From: an uncultured Collinsella sp.
GTDB lineage: Bacteria > Actinomycetota > Coriobacteriia > Coriobacteriales > Coriobacteriaceae
Reading direction: 5' to 3'
DNA: 38,153 nucleotides
Assembly (NCBI GenBank): GCA_959596495.1
Contig: CAUFXK010000013.1
Location: 1-38,153, forward strand
Shown: positions 7,210 to 16,303 of the stretch, in pieces
Layout of the letters: the number at the start of each line of letters is the position of its first letter
Numbering within the stretch: the first letter of the stretch is position 1
Notes under the pieces: model-generated
The model's input: only the letters and a program-made list of their open reading frames with translations
What the model was told of the DNA's origin: nothing
The model's database searches: none
Made by a program: the position numbers and the translations under genes

Positions 7210-8724
7210 ATGGAGAACATCAGCTACGAGACGCTCGAGAAGATCGGCTACAAGGGCTACCTGCTGCCCAAGGACGCGCCCGAGAAGGTTCTGCAGTTTG
7301 GCGAGGGCAATTTCCTGCGCGCCTTCGTCGACCGCTTCTTTGACATGGGCAACGAGGCAACCGGCTGGAACGGCAAGGTTGTCATGGTCCAGCCCATCAG
7401 CGGTGCCTTTGGCTTTGCCGACGGCATTAACGCTCAGGATGACCTGTACACCGTGCTGGTGCGCGGCAAGGAGAGCGGCAACACGGTCGACGAGTCCCGT
7501 GTGATCAGCGCCTGCAGCCGCTGCCTCAATCCGTATCGCGAGGACGACTACCGCGCCATGATGGAGGTCGCCGTCTCCGACGATTTGGAGATTATCGTCT
7601 CCAACACCACCGAGGCCGGTATCGCCTACGATCCGTCCTGCAAGGCCGACGACATGCCGCCCGCGAGCTTCCCCGCCAAGCTTGCCCAGGTGCTCCACAC
7701 CCGCTGGGCCGCCGGCAAGCCGGGCGTCATCGTGCTCGCCTGTGAGCTCATCGATCACAACGGCGAGGAGCTGCTGCGCATCATGAACCAGTACGTGAGC
7801 GACTGGGGCTGGGAGGACGAGTTTGCGCAGTGGATGGCCAACGACTGCACCGTCTGCACCACGCTCGTCGACACTATCGTCCCCGGCCGTATCCGCGACC
7901 CCAAGGAGGCCGCTGCCGTGGCCGAGCGCCTGGGCTACGAGGATCCCTTCCTGGCCGTGCGCGAGCCCTTCCAGATGTGGGGTATCCAGGGCGATGAGTC
8001 GCTCAAGGAGCGTCTGCCCTTCGTGAAGGCCGGCCTGCCGGGCGTCTTTGTGACCCCCGATGTCACCCCGTACAAGAAGCGCAAGGTCCGCATCCTCAAC
8101 GGCGCCCACACTGCCTTTGTTCCGGGTTCCTGGGTTGCCGGCTTTGACATCGTGCGCGATTGCATGCATGACGAGACCGTTCGCGGCTTCATGAACACCA
8201 TGCTCTACGACGAGGTCATCCCGACGCTTGCCGCCGATCTTGATGTCGAGGACTGCAAGGCCTTTGCCGCCGCCGTCGAGAACCGCTTCGACAACCCGTT
8301 TATCGACCACGCGCTGCTCTCCATTTGCCTCAACTCAACCGCCAAATGGCGTGCTCGCGACCTGCCCACGCTCAAGGACTATGTTGCCGAGACCGGCAAC
8401 CTGCCCAAGTGCCTGGCGACGAGCCTCGCTACGCTCATTGCCTTCTATACGCAGGAGCTCGTTGCTCGCGAGGGCGATGGCCTGCACCTGCGCCGCGCCG
8501 ACGGCACCGAGTACACCGCTCAGGACGATGCCTTCGTGCTCGATTTCTACGCCGCCCACGCCGGTGCAGACGATGCCGAGCTGGTGCACGACGTGCTCAG
8601 CAACGAGCAGATGTGGGGCGAGGACCTTACGCAGATCGCCGGCCTTGAGGAGTTTGTCGTCAACGCGCTTGCCGTTGTGCGCGCCGAGGGCGCCAAGCAG
8701 GCATTTGCCAACGCCCAGGCCTAA
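7210..8724 (+). CDS. uxaB: Tagaturonate reductase (altronate oxidoreductase)
   Basis: A 504-residue NAD-dependent enzyme of the mannitol dehydrogenase family. Its predicted reaction is reduction of D-tagaturonate to D-altronate (EC 1.1.1.58). The N-terminal nucleotide-binding segment VLQFGEGNFLRAFVD (residues 27-41) closely follows that of UxaB, and the catalytic K-N-H pattern of the family is visible in KVRILNGAHTAFVPG at about residues 293-308. Length is near E. coli UxaB (483). AAGGAGAG lies 6 bases before the ATG. Fructuronate reductase (UxuB) is a sister family, but the altronate dehydratase next door supports UxaB. It probably shares the uxaC transcript. Confidence 0.93.
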   Translation: MENISYETLEKIGYKGYLLPKDAPEKVLQFGEGNFLRAFVDRFFDMGNEATGWNGKVVMVQPISGAFGFADGINAQDDLYTVLVRGKESGNTVDESRVISACSRCLNPYREDDYRAMMEVAVSDDLEIIVSNTTEAGIAYDPSCKADDMPPASFPAKLAQVLHTRWAAGKPGVIVLACELIDHNGEELLRIMNQYVSDWGWEDEFAQWMANDCTVCTTLVDTIVPGRIRDPKEAAAVAERLGYEDPFLAVREPFQMWGIQGDESLKERLPFVKAGLPGVFVTPDVTPYKKRKVRILNGAHTAFVPGSWVAGFDIVRDCMHDETVRGFMNTMLYDEVIPTLAADLDVEDCKAFAAAVENRFDNPFIDHALLSICLNSTAKWRARDLPTLKDYVAETGNLPKCLATSLATLIAFYTQELVAREGDGLHLRRADGTEYTAQDDAFVLDFYAAHAGADDAELVHDVLSNEQMWGEDLTQIAGLEEFVVNALAVVRAEGAKQAFANAQA

Positions 8725-8734
8725 ATCCTTCTGT

Positions 8735-8760
8735 GCGCCCGCCGGGCAACTGGCGGGCGC
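8735..8760 (+). other. Intergenic hairpin between uxaB and uxaA
   Basis: A perfect 9-bp stem (GCGCCCGCC / GGCGGGCGC) with an 8-nt loop and no T-run. It is more likely to protect or partition the mRNA than to terminate it. Confidence 0.45.
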
Positions 8761-8802
8761 CCGCTGACTTCTGCTCAACCTGTAGGGTTAGGACTCTTTG
8801 TA

Positions 8803-10287
8803 ATGAATACTATCCAGATCAATCCGGCCGACAACGTGATCGTCGCGCTGTCGCCGCTTGCCAAGGGCACCGCAGTCGCGGTTCCCGGGGTGGGCGAGGT
8901 CGTTGCCGCGGAGGATATTCCGCAGGGCCACAAGATGGCCGTGCGTGCCATTGCGGCGGGGGAGGACGTCGTCAAGTACGGTCTTCCTATCGGTCACGTG
9001 ACGGGCGACATCCAGCCCGGTCAGTGGCTTCATACGCATAACGTCAAGACCAACCTTTCGGGCGAGGTCGAGTACGCTTACAACCCGACGCATCCGGTCG
9101 TTGAGCCGGTTGAGCCCGAGACCTTTATGGGCTTCCGTCGCGCCGATGGCCGCGCCGCCACGCGCAACGAGCTGTGGATCATCCCCACGGTCGGCTGCGT
9201 CAACGAGGTCGCACGTGCCATGTGCGAGCAGGCTCAGGATCTGGTCGAGGGCTCGCTGGAGGGCGTTTACTACTTCCCGCATCCCTTTGGCTGCTCGCAG
9301 ACCGGTGCCGACCATGCCCAGACGCGCCGTCTGCTGGTGGCGCTCTCGCGTCACGCAAACGCTGCGGGTGTGCTGTTCCTGTCCCTCGGTTGCGAAAACT
9401 GCACGCACCAGCAGGTACTCGACGAGCTCGGTGACTTTGATCGCGAGCGCGTTCGATTCCTCGCCTGCCAGGATGTAGCCGACGAGCAGGTCGAGGGTCA
9501 CAAGATCCTGTCCGAGCTTGCCGACCTGGCCAAGCAGGCCAAGCGTGAGCCCATTCCTGCCTCCGAGCTGGTCATTGGCCTTAAGTGCGGCGGCTCTGAC
9601 GGTCTTTCGGGCATTACCGCCAACCCCACGATCGGTCGCGTGAGCGATATGGTTGTCGCCCGCGGCGGCACGTCGGTGCTCACCGAGGTTCCCGAGATGT
9701 TTGGCGCGGAGAGCATTCTGCTCGATCGCTGTGAGAGCCAGGACGTCTTCAATGCCGCCTCCGACATGCTCAACGGCTTTAAGGACTACTTTATCAGCCA
9801 CGGCGAGGTCGTCTATGAGAACCCGAGCCCCGGCAACAAGGACGGCGGCATTACCACGCTCGAGGACAAGAGCTGCGGCTGCGTGCAAAAGGGCGGATCT
9901 GCCCCCATCGTCGACGTGCTGCCGTATGCCGGTCAGGCTACCAAGCATGGCCTGAACATGCTGTGCGGTCCGGGCAACGACATGGTATCCACCACGGCCC
10001 TGACGGCTGCCGGCTGCCACGTAATCCTGTTCTCGACCGGCCGCGGCACGCCGTTTGGCGCACCGGCGCCTACACTCAAGGTGTTCACCAACCAGCGTCT
10101 GTGCGACCACAAGGCCAACTGGATGGACTTTAACGCCGGCGTGGTCGCCACGGGCGAGCGTACGCTCGACGAGGCTGCCCACGACCTGTACCAGCTGGTG
10201 CTAGAAACGGCGAGCGGCAAGCTTACGAGTGCCGAGCGTCGCGGCTGCCACGAGATCAGCATTTGGAAGGATGGCGTCTGCCTGTAG
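8803..10287 (+). CDS. uxaA: Altronate dehydratase
   Basis: A 494-residue iron-dependent dehydratase (EC 4.2.1.7) turning D-altronate into 2-keto-3-deoxy-D-gluconate. An N-terminal SAF domain (about residues 8-85, including GLPIGHVTGDI) is joined to the large catalytic domain. Conserved Cys-containing segments are GCSQTGADHAQT (about 164), KCGGSDGLSGITANP (about 260) and CGCVQKGG (about 357), then GPGNDMVSTTALTAAG and STGRGTPFG. Length equals E. coli UxaA (495). The ribosome site is weak (TAGGA, 11 bases upstream), which with the uxaB hairpin may lower expression. Last gene of the uxaCBA run, followed by a strong terminator. Confidence 0.97.
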   Translation: MNTIQINPADNVIVALSPLAKGTAVAVPGVGEVVAAEDIPQGHKMAVRAIAAGEDVVKYGLPIGHVTGDIQPGQWLHTHNVKTNLSGEVEYAYNPTHPVVEPVEPETFMGFRRADGRAATRNELWIIPTVGCVNEVARAMCEQAQDLVEGSLEGVYYFPHPFGCSQTGADHAQTRRLLVALSRHANAAGVLFLSLGCENCTHQQVLDELGDFDRERVRFLACQDVADEQVEGHKILSELADLAKQAKREPIPASELVIGLKCGGSDGLSGITANPTIGRVSDMVVARGGTSVLTEVPEMFGAESILLDRCESQDVFNAASDMLNGFKDYFISHGEVVYENPSPGNKDGGITTLEDKSCGCVQKGGSAPIVDVLPYAGQATKHGLNMLCGPGNDMVSTTALTAAGCHVILFSTGRGTPFGAPAPTLKVFTNQRLCDHKANWMDFNAGVVATGERTLDEAAHDLYQLVLETASGKLTSAERRGCHEISIWKDGVCL

Positions 10288-10320
10288 CGGTAAATGGGTT
10301 CGCATAGGGCGCTATTGACC

Positions 10321-10360
10321 ATGGCCCCGTCGGGAGTGTTCCCGGCGGGGCCATGTTTGT
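10321..10360 (+). terminator. Terminator of the uxaCBA operon
   Basis: A 15-bp stem (10321-10335 with 10340-10354, one wobble pair) with a 4-nt loop is followed by GTTTGTT. Confidence 0.8.
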
Positions 10361-10410
10361 TCTGTCTGTTCGGGCGTGTCTTCCTGAGGGTACGGGAGCG
10401 GCGAAAACAA

Positions 10411-10422
10411 TAAACGTTCACC
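10411..10422. promoter_or_regulatory. Asymmetric operator-like site
   Basis: AACGTTCACC carries an intact right half of the operator with a degenerate left half. It lies about 120 bp upstream of the symporter operator pair and could be an auxiliary looping site. Confidence 0.35.
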
Positions 10423-10490
10423 TAATCGACCTCAAATTTAAACCCACTCAATACCCATGTAATCGTGATTTTTTTTCAAGTCAGATGTCC

Positions 10491-10516
10491 GTTTAACGGC
10501 AAAAAACGACCGTTCA
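10491..10516 (+). promoter_or_regulatory. Split inverted repeat shared with the uxaC promoter
   Basis: Same element as at 5541-5566, identical at 22 of 26 positions, ending with CGACCGTTCA 14 bp before the next operator. The spacing to the operator is conserved within 1 bp. Confidence 0.5.
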
Positions 10517-10530
10517 AGGATAATATACAA

Positions 10531-10542
10531 GTGAACGTTCAC
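10531..10542. promoter_or_regulatory. Operator 1 of the uronate symporter gene
   Basis: A perfect GTGAACGTTCAC palindrome. Its right half overlaps the proposed -35. Confidence 0.8.
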
Positions 10543-10566
10543 CTATCATATGCAATCGAGCATAAT
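10538..10566 (+). promoter_or_regulatory. Probable symporter promoter
   Basis: -35 TTCACC (10538-10543), 17-bp spacer, -10 CATAAT (10561-10566, five of six to consensus). Operator 1 covers the -35 and operator 2 starts 4 bp after the -10. Confidence 0.6.
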
Positions 10567-10570
10567 CTAG

Positions 10571-10582
10571 CTAAACGTTCAC
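10571..10582. promoter_or_regulatory. Operator 2 of the uronate symporter gene
   Basis: CTAAACGTTCAC matches the operator at 10 of 12 positions. Its centre is 40 bp from that of operator 1. Confidence 0.65.
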
Positions 10583-10667
10583 CCTACGAGTGGGCGATAT
10601 GCAGACAGACATCGGTATGGACTCCAATGTCTTGTTACAAGACAATCGAGAAAAGAGAGGGAGCTCG

Positions 10668-12227
10668 ATGACTAACAAGATCGGTAAAAAGCGCAAGATC
10701 ACATTCTGGACGCGCTTGGGCTTTGGTATGGGCGGCATGCTCAACTCCGGTGCCCTGAGCTTTACGCACAGCTACATGGTGCTGTTCCTGTCCACGGAGT
10801 GTGGTCTGTCCGCAGGCGAGGCTGCGCTGATCAGCTCGTTCGCCATCTATCTCAACGCCATTCTGTGCCCACTCATGGGCTTTGTGGCCGATAACTTCTA
10901 CGCTACCAAGATCGGCCGCATCTTTGGCCGCCGCCGTTTCTGGATCTTGCTGGCTATCCCGATGATGGTCGCCGAGCCGCTCATCTTTGTGGCTACGCCG
11001 TTTGGTTTCCCGTACTACTTTGTGTTGTACCTGATCTACAACGTCGCGTACACGTTCTGCACCGCCAACCTGTCGCCGCTTACCATCGAGATGACCGATG
11101 ACTTCAAGGAGCGTACGTACCTCACCGGCTACAAGCACCTCTTTGGTAACGCCGCCGGCTTCCTGATGGCAGCACTCGTCGGCTTTGGCTTTGGCACCTT
11201 CGGCGAGACCAACCCGTTCAGCTACTTCATTATTGCTACGATTAACGCTTCGGTCATGGCAATCTCGCTGCTCTGCGTGTACCTGTCTACGTGGGAGCAC
11301 ACCCCCGAGGAGGTCGCTCAGGAGAAGATCGAGAGCGTCGGTGAGGGTATCAAGAAGTTTTTCATCGACGTTATCTCTACCTTCCGCAACAAGTCCTTCC
11401 GCAAGGTCCTGTATGCGCAGGTCTCCACGAAGCTCGCCGCTGCCTGCTGGTCTGCGTGCCTGTCCTTCTTCATCGTCTACTGTCTGCAGATTCCTAAGTC
11501 CTACGAGTCCGTGATGGAGATGCCCGGCAAGGTCGTCGCTATCGTCTGCACCGCCATCTGGGTCGCCCTCATGGCCAAGAAGGGCTTCCACAAGTCTTGG
11601 TACCTGGCAAACGTCGGTTGCGCCGCGTGCATCATCGCCTACAACTACTTCGCCTTTGGTCAGATCAACGGCACCTCCACGGTCGCCATCGCCATGATCG
11701 CCTACCCCATCATCTTCGCCATCTGGAAGTTCTTCTACGTTGGCTTCCAGTATCTGCCCGATGTTCTGCTCAACTACATCCCCGATGTCGATGAGCTCAT
11801 CACCCTGCGTCGTCGCGAGGGCATCTACAGCTCCGCACAGCAGCTCTGCCAGCAGATCGCCCAGGCTGTTGCCGTCAACGTATGGGCTATCGTCCTTGCT
11901 GCCTCCGGCTTCATTCAGACCGCCGGCAACAGCGACGCCGTGACCCAGCCCGCCACCGTGCCTCTGTACATTTGCGGCTACATGCTCATCGGCTGCGCCG
12001 GCTTCTTCCTGCTCGCGGCCGTCCTTGCCCGCGGCATCAAGATTGACAAGGAGCAGTGCGACATCCTTTGCGACGAGATCCACCGTGTCAAGGAGGGTGG
12101 CAAGATGGCCGACGTCAAGCCCGAGGTCAAGGCGCTTTGCGAGGAGCTCTCCGGCTTTAAGTACGAGGACTGCTTTGCCCACAACAATGTTGGCTTCCAG
12201 GACGGCAGCGTAATTCCCGCCGAGTAG
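10668..12227 (+). CDS. GPH family (MFS) glycoside/hexuronide:cation symporter
   Basis: A 519-residue inner-membrane transporter with about 12 hydrophobic segments. The N-terminal GFGMGGMLNSGALSF and the cytoplasmic GRIFGRRRFWILLAIP loop are typical of the glycoside-pentoside-hexuronide symporters (MelB/GusB-like). A long soluble C-terminus (about 455-519) follows the last helix. The start at 10668 is preferred because GAGAGGGAG lies just before it; an in-frame start at 10590 would add 26 hydrophilic residues. Sitting between uxaA and the GH28 gene and carrying the shared operators, it probably imports galacturonate or short galacturonides with a cation. Substrate is inferred from context; no other sugar transporter is in the window. 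Confidence 0.88.
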   Translation: MTNKIGKKRKITFWTRLGFGMGGMLNSGALSFTHSYMVLFLSTECGLSAGEAALISSFAIYLNAILCPLMGFVADNFYATKIGRIFGRRRFWILLAIPMMVAEPLIFVATPFGFPYYFVLYLIYNVAYTFCTANLSPLTIEMTDDFKERTYLTGYKHLFGNAAGFLMAALVGFGFGTFGETNPFSYFIIATINASVMAISLLCVYLSTWEHTPEEVAQEKIESVGEGIKKFFIDVISTFRNKSFRKVLYAQVSTKLAAACWSACLSFFIVYCLQIPKSYESVMEMPGKVVAIVCTAIWVALMAKKGFHKSWYLANVGCAACIIAYNYFAFGQINGTSTVAIAMIAYPIIFAIWKFFYVGFQYLPDVLLNYIPDVDELITLRRREGIYSSAQQLCQQIAQAVAVNVWAIVLAASGFIQTAGNSDAVTQPATVPLYICGYMLIGCAGFFLLAAVLARGIKIDKEQCDILCDEIHRVKEGGKMADVKPEVKALCEELSGFKYEDCFAHNNVGFQDGSVIPAE

Positions 12228-12249
12228 GGCCAACGCATTGTCCAAACCA

Positions 12250-12296
12250 AAGGGCCGTGCCACCGGAGATCCACCGGCGGGTGCGGCCCTTTTTTA
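12250..12296 (+). terminator. Terminator after the symporter gene
   Basis: A GGGCCG...CGGCCC stem with an inner CCGG pair, spanning 12251-12290, followed by six T residues. Confidence 0.85.
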
Positions 12297-12341
12297 AAAA
12301 CGAGTAGTATGAACTTCTGATTACATTTGAGGGAGAGACCC

Positions 12342-13937
12342 ATGGAGACGAACGTTATCTGGCGCAACGCGCGTGCGGCCGTTATCGAGCTTGACGATGG
12401 CGGCTACTTTACCTGTGCCGATACGTGGGAGATCTTTGTCAACGATGAGCCCGCCGGTACCACGAATACGGTCGAGACCTATGTCGATGGCCTGACCCCC
12501 GGCAAGCGCAACCTGATCCGCTTTGTCTGCGGCGAGCGCGAGTTGAGCGTAGGCGTCACCACGCCGGCGGAGCCCTTTACCATCAACGTTCGCGACTGCG
12601 GAGCCAAGGGCGATGCCGAGCACGATGACACCACCAACATTCAGGCTGCCATCATGGCGTGCCCCAAGGGCGGGCGCGTGCTGATCCCCGCCGGCAACTA
12701 CCGCATCAAGTCCCTCTTCCTTAAGAGCAATATCAACATCGAGCTTGCCGAGGGCGCGGTGCTGCTGGCCCGTCACGACCGCGCGGCGCTTGCCTACATT
12801 CCGGGCACGGTCACGGGCGACGAGGGCGCCGGGTATGCCGGCACCGACATGCTGCCCCTGGGCCGCTGGGAAGGCGAGAGCTTTTCGACCTACTGTTCGA
12901 CCTTTACGGGCCTGAGCGTGCACGACGTGTGCATCTATGGCCGCGGCGCCATCGACGGCCAGACCGATTTTGCCGAGGACAACTGGTGGAACAAGGACTT
13001 TAAGAACATCTTCCGTCCCGAGGAGGGCCGCGAGGTCGCCCGCCCGCGCATGATTTTCCTGTCCGAGTGCGAAAACGTGAGCCTTGCCGGCTTTACCGTG
13101 CGCAACAGCCCGGCGTGGAATATCCATCCCATTCTGTGCGAGCACGTCGATGCCCTGTGCCTGTCCATCGAGGGTCCCAAGAACTCCCACAACACCGACG
13201 GTTTCGATCCCGAGAGCTGCGGTTTTGTCCGCATCCTTGGCTGTCAGTTCTCGGTGGGGGACGACTGCATCGCCATCAAGAGCGGCAAACTGGGCATTGA
13301 ACCCGAGCTCCGTCCCGCCACGCACGACGTGCTGATCTCGCACTGCTACATGCACGACGGCCACGGCGCCGTGGTGCTGGGATCCGAGGCCGCCGGCGGC
13401 ATCAAGGACCTCACCGTGAGCGAGTGCCTCTTTGAGCGCACCGACCGCGGCCTGCGCGTCAAGACACGCCGCGGACGCGGCAAGGACGCCGTCAACGAGG
13501 GCATCACCTTCGAGCACATTCGCATGGATAAGGTGCTCACGCCCTTCGTGGTCAACTCGTTCTACTTCTGCGACAAGGACGGCAAGACCGACTACGTGCA
13601 GTCTCGCGAGGCGCTGCCCGTCGACGACCGTACGCCCGGCTTTGGCGCCACGACGTTTTGCGATATCGAGGCCACCAACTGCCATGCGGCCGCGGCCTAT
13701 ATCACGGGCCTTCCCGAGAGCAAGGTGACGCGCCTGACGTTCCAGGATGTCCATGTGACCTTTGCCGCCGATGCCGAGCCCTTTGTGCCGGCCATGGCCT
13801 GCGGCGTGGAGCCCATGGTGCGCCAGGGCATCATCGCGCAGAACGTGAAAGTCCTCGACCTGCAGAACGTGCGCATCGAGGGTCAGGATGGCGACGAGCT
13901 GCAGCTGCAAAACGTCGACAAGGTTATCCGCGCGTAG
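12342..13937 (+). CDS. GH28 polygalacturonase / exo-galacturonidase, cytoplasmic
   Basis: A 531-residue glycoside hydrolase family 28 enzyme hydrolysing alpha-1,4-galacturonosyl links. A short N-terminal beta domain (about 1-80) precedes the parallel beta-helix, which opens with INVRDCGAKGD. The four GH28 motifs are all present: NTDG (284-287), GDD (306-308), GHG (340-342) and RVKTRRGRG (372-380), giving the three catalytic Asp residues and the His. There is no signal peptide, so it should act on imported oligogalacturonides. GGGAGAG lies 4 bases before the ATG at 12342; an upstream in-frame TTG at 12327 would need no such site. No operator copy was seen directly upstream, so it may be read from its own promoter in 12297-12330. 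Oligomer rather than polymer activity is inferred from location. Confidence 0.92.
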   Translation: METNVIWRNARAAVIELDDGGYFTCADTWEIFVNDEPAGTTNTVETYVDGLTPGKRNLIRFVCGERELSVGVTTPAEPFTINVRDCGAKGDAEHDDTTNIQAAIMACPKGGRVLIPAGNYRIKSLFLKSNINIELAEGAVLLARHDRAALAYIPGTVTGDEGAGYAGTDMLPLGRWEGESFSTYCSTFTGLSVHDVCIYGRGAIDGQTDFAEDNWWNKDFKNIFRPEEGREVARPRMIFLSECENVSLAGFTVRNSPAWNIHPILCEHVDALCLSIEGPKNSHNTDGFDPESCGFVRILGCQFSVGDDCIAIKSGKLGIEPELRPATHDVLISHCYMHDGHGAVVLGSEAAGGIKDLTVSECLFERTDRGLRVKTRRGRGKDAVNEGITFEHIRMDKVLTPFVVNSFYFCDKDGKTDYVQSREALPVDDRTPGFGATTFCDIEATNCHAAAAYITGLPESKVTRLTFQDVHVTFAADAEPFVPAMACGVEPMVRQGIIAQNVKVLDLQNVRIEGQDGDELQLQNVDKVIRA

Positions 13938-13974
13938 GGTAGTGCTCCTGCACAAGTGAATACGGCATGTTGAG

Positions 13975-14010
13975 GCGTGCGACGGTCGGGTCTGCCCGGC
14001 TGTCGCACGC
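13975..14010 (+). other. Intergenic hairpin between the GH28 and CE8 genes
   Basis: Arms GCGTGCGAC and GTCGCACGC with an inner CGGG/CCCG pair. No T-run follows, so it is probably an mRNA stem and not a full stop. Confidence 0.4.
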
Positions 14011-14068
14011 AATCTATAGGTGCCGGCATTGCACGGCGGGTGTTCTGTGACAGAAAGCGTAATGACAG

Positions 14069-16234
14069 ATGAGTGGTAAAGAGCAGCTCTTTGAGGTATC
14101 GCTCGAACGCGAAGGCGCGTATCGCAGCATTTCGGCGGCGCTCGAGGCGGCGGAGCGGTGTGTGCCCGATGTGACCGTGCCGGTGCGCGTGCTGGTGGCG
14201 CCGGGCGAGTATCGCGAGCAGGTCGAAATTCGTCGTCCGTATGTGACGCTCGAGGGCGAGACGGCCGACAGCGTGCGTATCGTGGGAGGCCTGGGTGCCA
14301 AGATGCCTTCGGAAGATGGTAGCGGCCAGGATGGAAGACTCGGCACCTTCCGTACGTACACGGTGCTGGTCGATGCCGACGACGTGACGCTTGCGGGTCT
14401 AACAATCGAAAACAACGCCGGTGATGGGCGCGAGGTCGGTCAGGCGATTGCCCTGTATGCCGATGGTGACCGCCTGGTTGTCGATGCCTGCTGCATTAAG
14501 GGACACCAGGACACGCTCTTTTTGGGGCCGCTGCCGCTGCGCGAGGCCAAGCCGGGCGGCTTTATAGGCCCCAAGCAGTTCGCTCCTCGCCGCGTGGGGC
14601 GGCAGTATTTTCGACGTTGCCGGATCGAGGGCGATGTCGACTTTATCTTTGGCGGCGCGCGTGCCTACTTTGAGGGGTGTGAGATTCGCTCGCTCAACCG
14701 CGATATGGATGTCAACGGGTATGTAACGGCAGCCTCCACGCCTCAGGGCGAGCCGTACGGATTTGTGTTTCATGGCTGTTCGTTTACAGCCGATGAGGGC
14801 ATTGCCCCCGGATCGGTCTATCTGGGTCGTCCATGGCGCGAGTGGGCCCAGACCGTTTTGCTCGAATGCTGGCTGGGCCCCCATATTTCACTCGAGGGTT
14901 GGTGGGATTGGAATAAGCCAGCGGCACATGACGGCACCCTGTATGCCGGCGGTGCCCTGTTTGGCCCGGCGGGTGATACTGCCGCTTGGGTGCCGTGGGC
15001 GCATTGCCTGACCGGTCAGGATTCCGAACGCTATGCGCGTGACCGAATGCTTGCCGGCACGGATGGTTGGGATCCCGAGGGCGGCGACGGTGATGCGGTA
15101 GAGACGGCCGGGCTATCTGCCAATGGCCGCACCGTGCACATCGAGACGTACTACGAGGACGAACCTGCGCTGCGCGCCCGACTGAAGCGCGAGGGGCGCT
15201 CGGCCGCATTTACGGGCAAGACTCCCACAGACTTTGAGGCATGGAAGGCTGCGACCAGGACTCGTCTGTACGATATTTTGGGTCTTTCGCTTATGGACCG
15301 CGCCCCGATTGAGATTCGTGAGCTCAATCGCGTGCGGGTTGCCGGCAGCATCGTGCGTACTCATGCGGTGTTGCAGGTTGAGCACGATGTGTGGATGCCG
15401 TTTTACCTGTTGGAGCCGTCCCGCCCCAAGCTTGACGAGCGGGGACTCAAGCGCTGCTATATCTGCCCGCATGGTCACCAGGGGGCGGGTGCTGCAAGCA
15501 TAGCCGGCGTTGCGGGCGTGCCGGCGGTCGACGATGCCGTGCGTAAGTTCAATTACGACTACGGTTTGCGTTTGGCGCGCATGGGTTATGTGACCGTCTG
15601 CCCCGATGCGCGTGGTTGGGGATACCGTCGTGACTGGAAGGGTCAGGGCGACGACGAGAACAGCTACCTGCGCGGTACGTGTCTGAATCAAGCACGTATG
15701 GCCGAGCCGCTGGGTCTTACGGTCGCGGGCCTCAACGCCTGGGACAACATGCGCTTGATTGATTACTTGGAGACACGCGGTGACATTGCCATGGACGACC
15801 TGGGCTGCCTTGGTTTTTCGGGCGGCGGTTACATGACGTTGTGCCTGTCCGCGCTCGACCCGCGCGTGCGCAAGGCGTTTGTCTCGGGCTATCTGTACGG
15901 CGTCGGTGATTCGCTACTGCACCTCAACGGCAATTGCAGCTGCAATTACACGCCTGGACTCTGGCGTCTGCTCGACATGGGCGACATTGCATCGCTTGTC
16001 GCGCCACGGCCGCTCTTGGTTCAGAGCTGCGAGAAAGACCATCTCAACGGCGCCCGCGGGCTTGCGAACGTAGACGAGCAGCTCGATATCGTTCGCGACG
16101 CCTACGCGCTGCTGGGCAAGGACGAAAACCTTCTGCACGAGGTGTGTCCGGGTGGACACCATCTTGGCGTGGCGCATCTTGCCGAGGATATCGAATGGCT
16201 CGATTCGCAAGTTACGAAATGTGCCAACGCATAG
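14069..16234 (+). CDS. Two-domain pectin esterase: CE8 methylesterase fused to alpha/beta-hydrolase
   Basis: A 721-residue two-domain enzyme. Residues 1-335 are a CE8 pectin methylesterase beta-helix: GQAIALYADGDR (124-135), GHQDTLF (145-151, Asp148), GDVDFIFGG (188-196, Asp191) and LGRPW (252-256, Arg254), so all catalytic residues are present. Residues 355-721 form an alpha/beta-hydrolase of the dienelactone/acetyl-xylan-esterase-like kind: nucleophile elbow GFSGGG (Ser584), likely acid Asp657 in CEKDHLNG and likely His697 or His698 in PGGHH. It would remove methyl esters and probably acetyl esters from galacturonides. There is no signal peptide. The start at 14069 has only a weak AGAAAG site. 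The acetyl-esterase role of the second half is inference from the family and context. Confidence 0.88.
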   Translation: MSGKEQLFEVSLEREGAYRSISAALEAAERCVPDVTVPVRVLVAPGEYREQVEIRRPYVTLEGETADSVRIVGGLGAKMPSEDGSGQDGRLGTFRTYTVLVDADDVTLAGLTIENNAGDGREVGQAIALYADGDRLVVDACCIKGHQDTLFLGPLPLREAKPGGFIGPKQFAPRRVGRQYFRRCRIEGDVDFIFGGARAYFEGCEIRSLNRDMDVNGYVTAASTPQGEPYGFVFHGCSFTADEGIAPGSVYLGRPWREWAQTVLLECWLGPHISLEGWWDWNKPAAHDGTLYAGGALFGPAGDTAAWVPWAHCLTGQDSERYARDRMLAGTDGWDPEGGDGDAVETAGLSANGRTVHIETYYEDEPALRARLKREGRSAAFTGKTPTDFEAWKAATRTRLYDILGLSLMDRAPIEIRELNRVRVAGSIVRTHAVLQVEHDVWMPFYLLEPSRPKLDERGLKRCYICPHGHQGAGAASIAGVAGVPAVDDAVRKFNYDYGLRLARMGYVTVCPDARGWGYRRDWKGQGDDENSYLRGTCLNQARMAEPLGLTVAGLNAWDNMRLIDYLETRGDIAMDDLGCLGFSGGGYMTLCLSALDPRVRKAFVSGYLYGVGDSLLHLNGNCSCNYTPGLWRLLDMGDIASLVAPRPLLVQSCEKDHLNGARGLANVDEQLDIVRDAYALLGKDENLLHEVCPGGHHLGVAHLAEDIEWLDSQVTKCANA

Positions 16235-16303
16235 TCCCTCGGCATGCTGCGAATGAACGGTATGTACCTGTAAGACCGCCGATGTGCGGGTGAGGAGAAG
16301 AAT

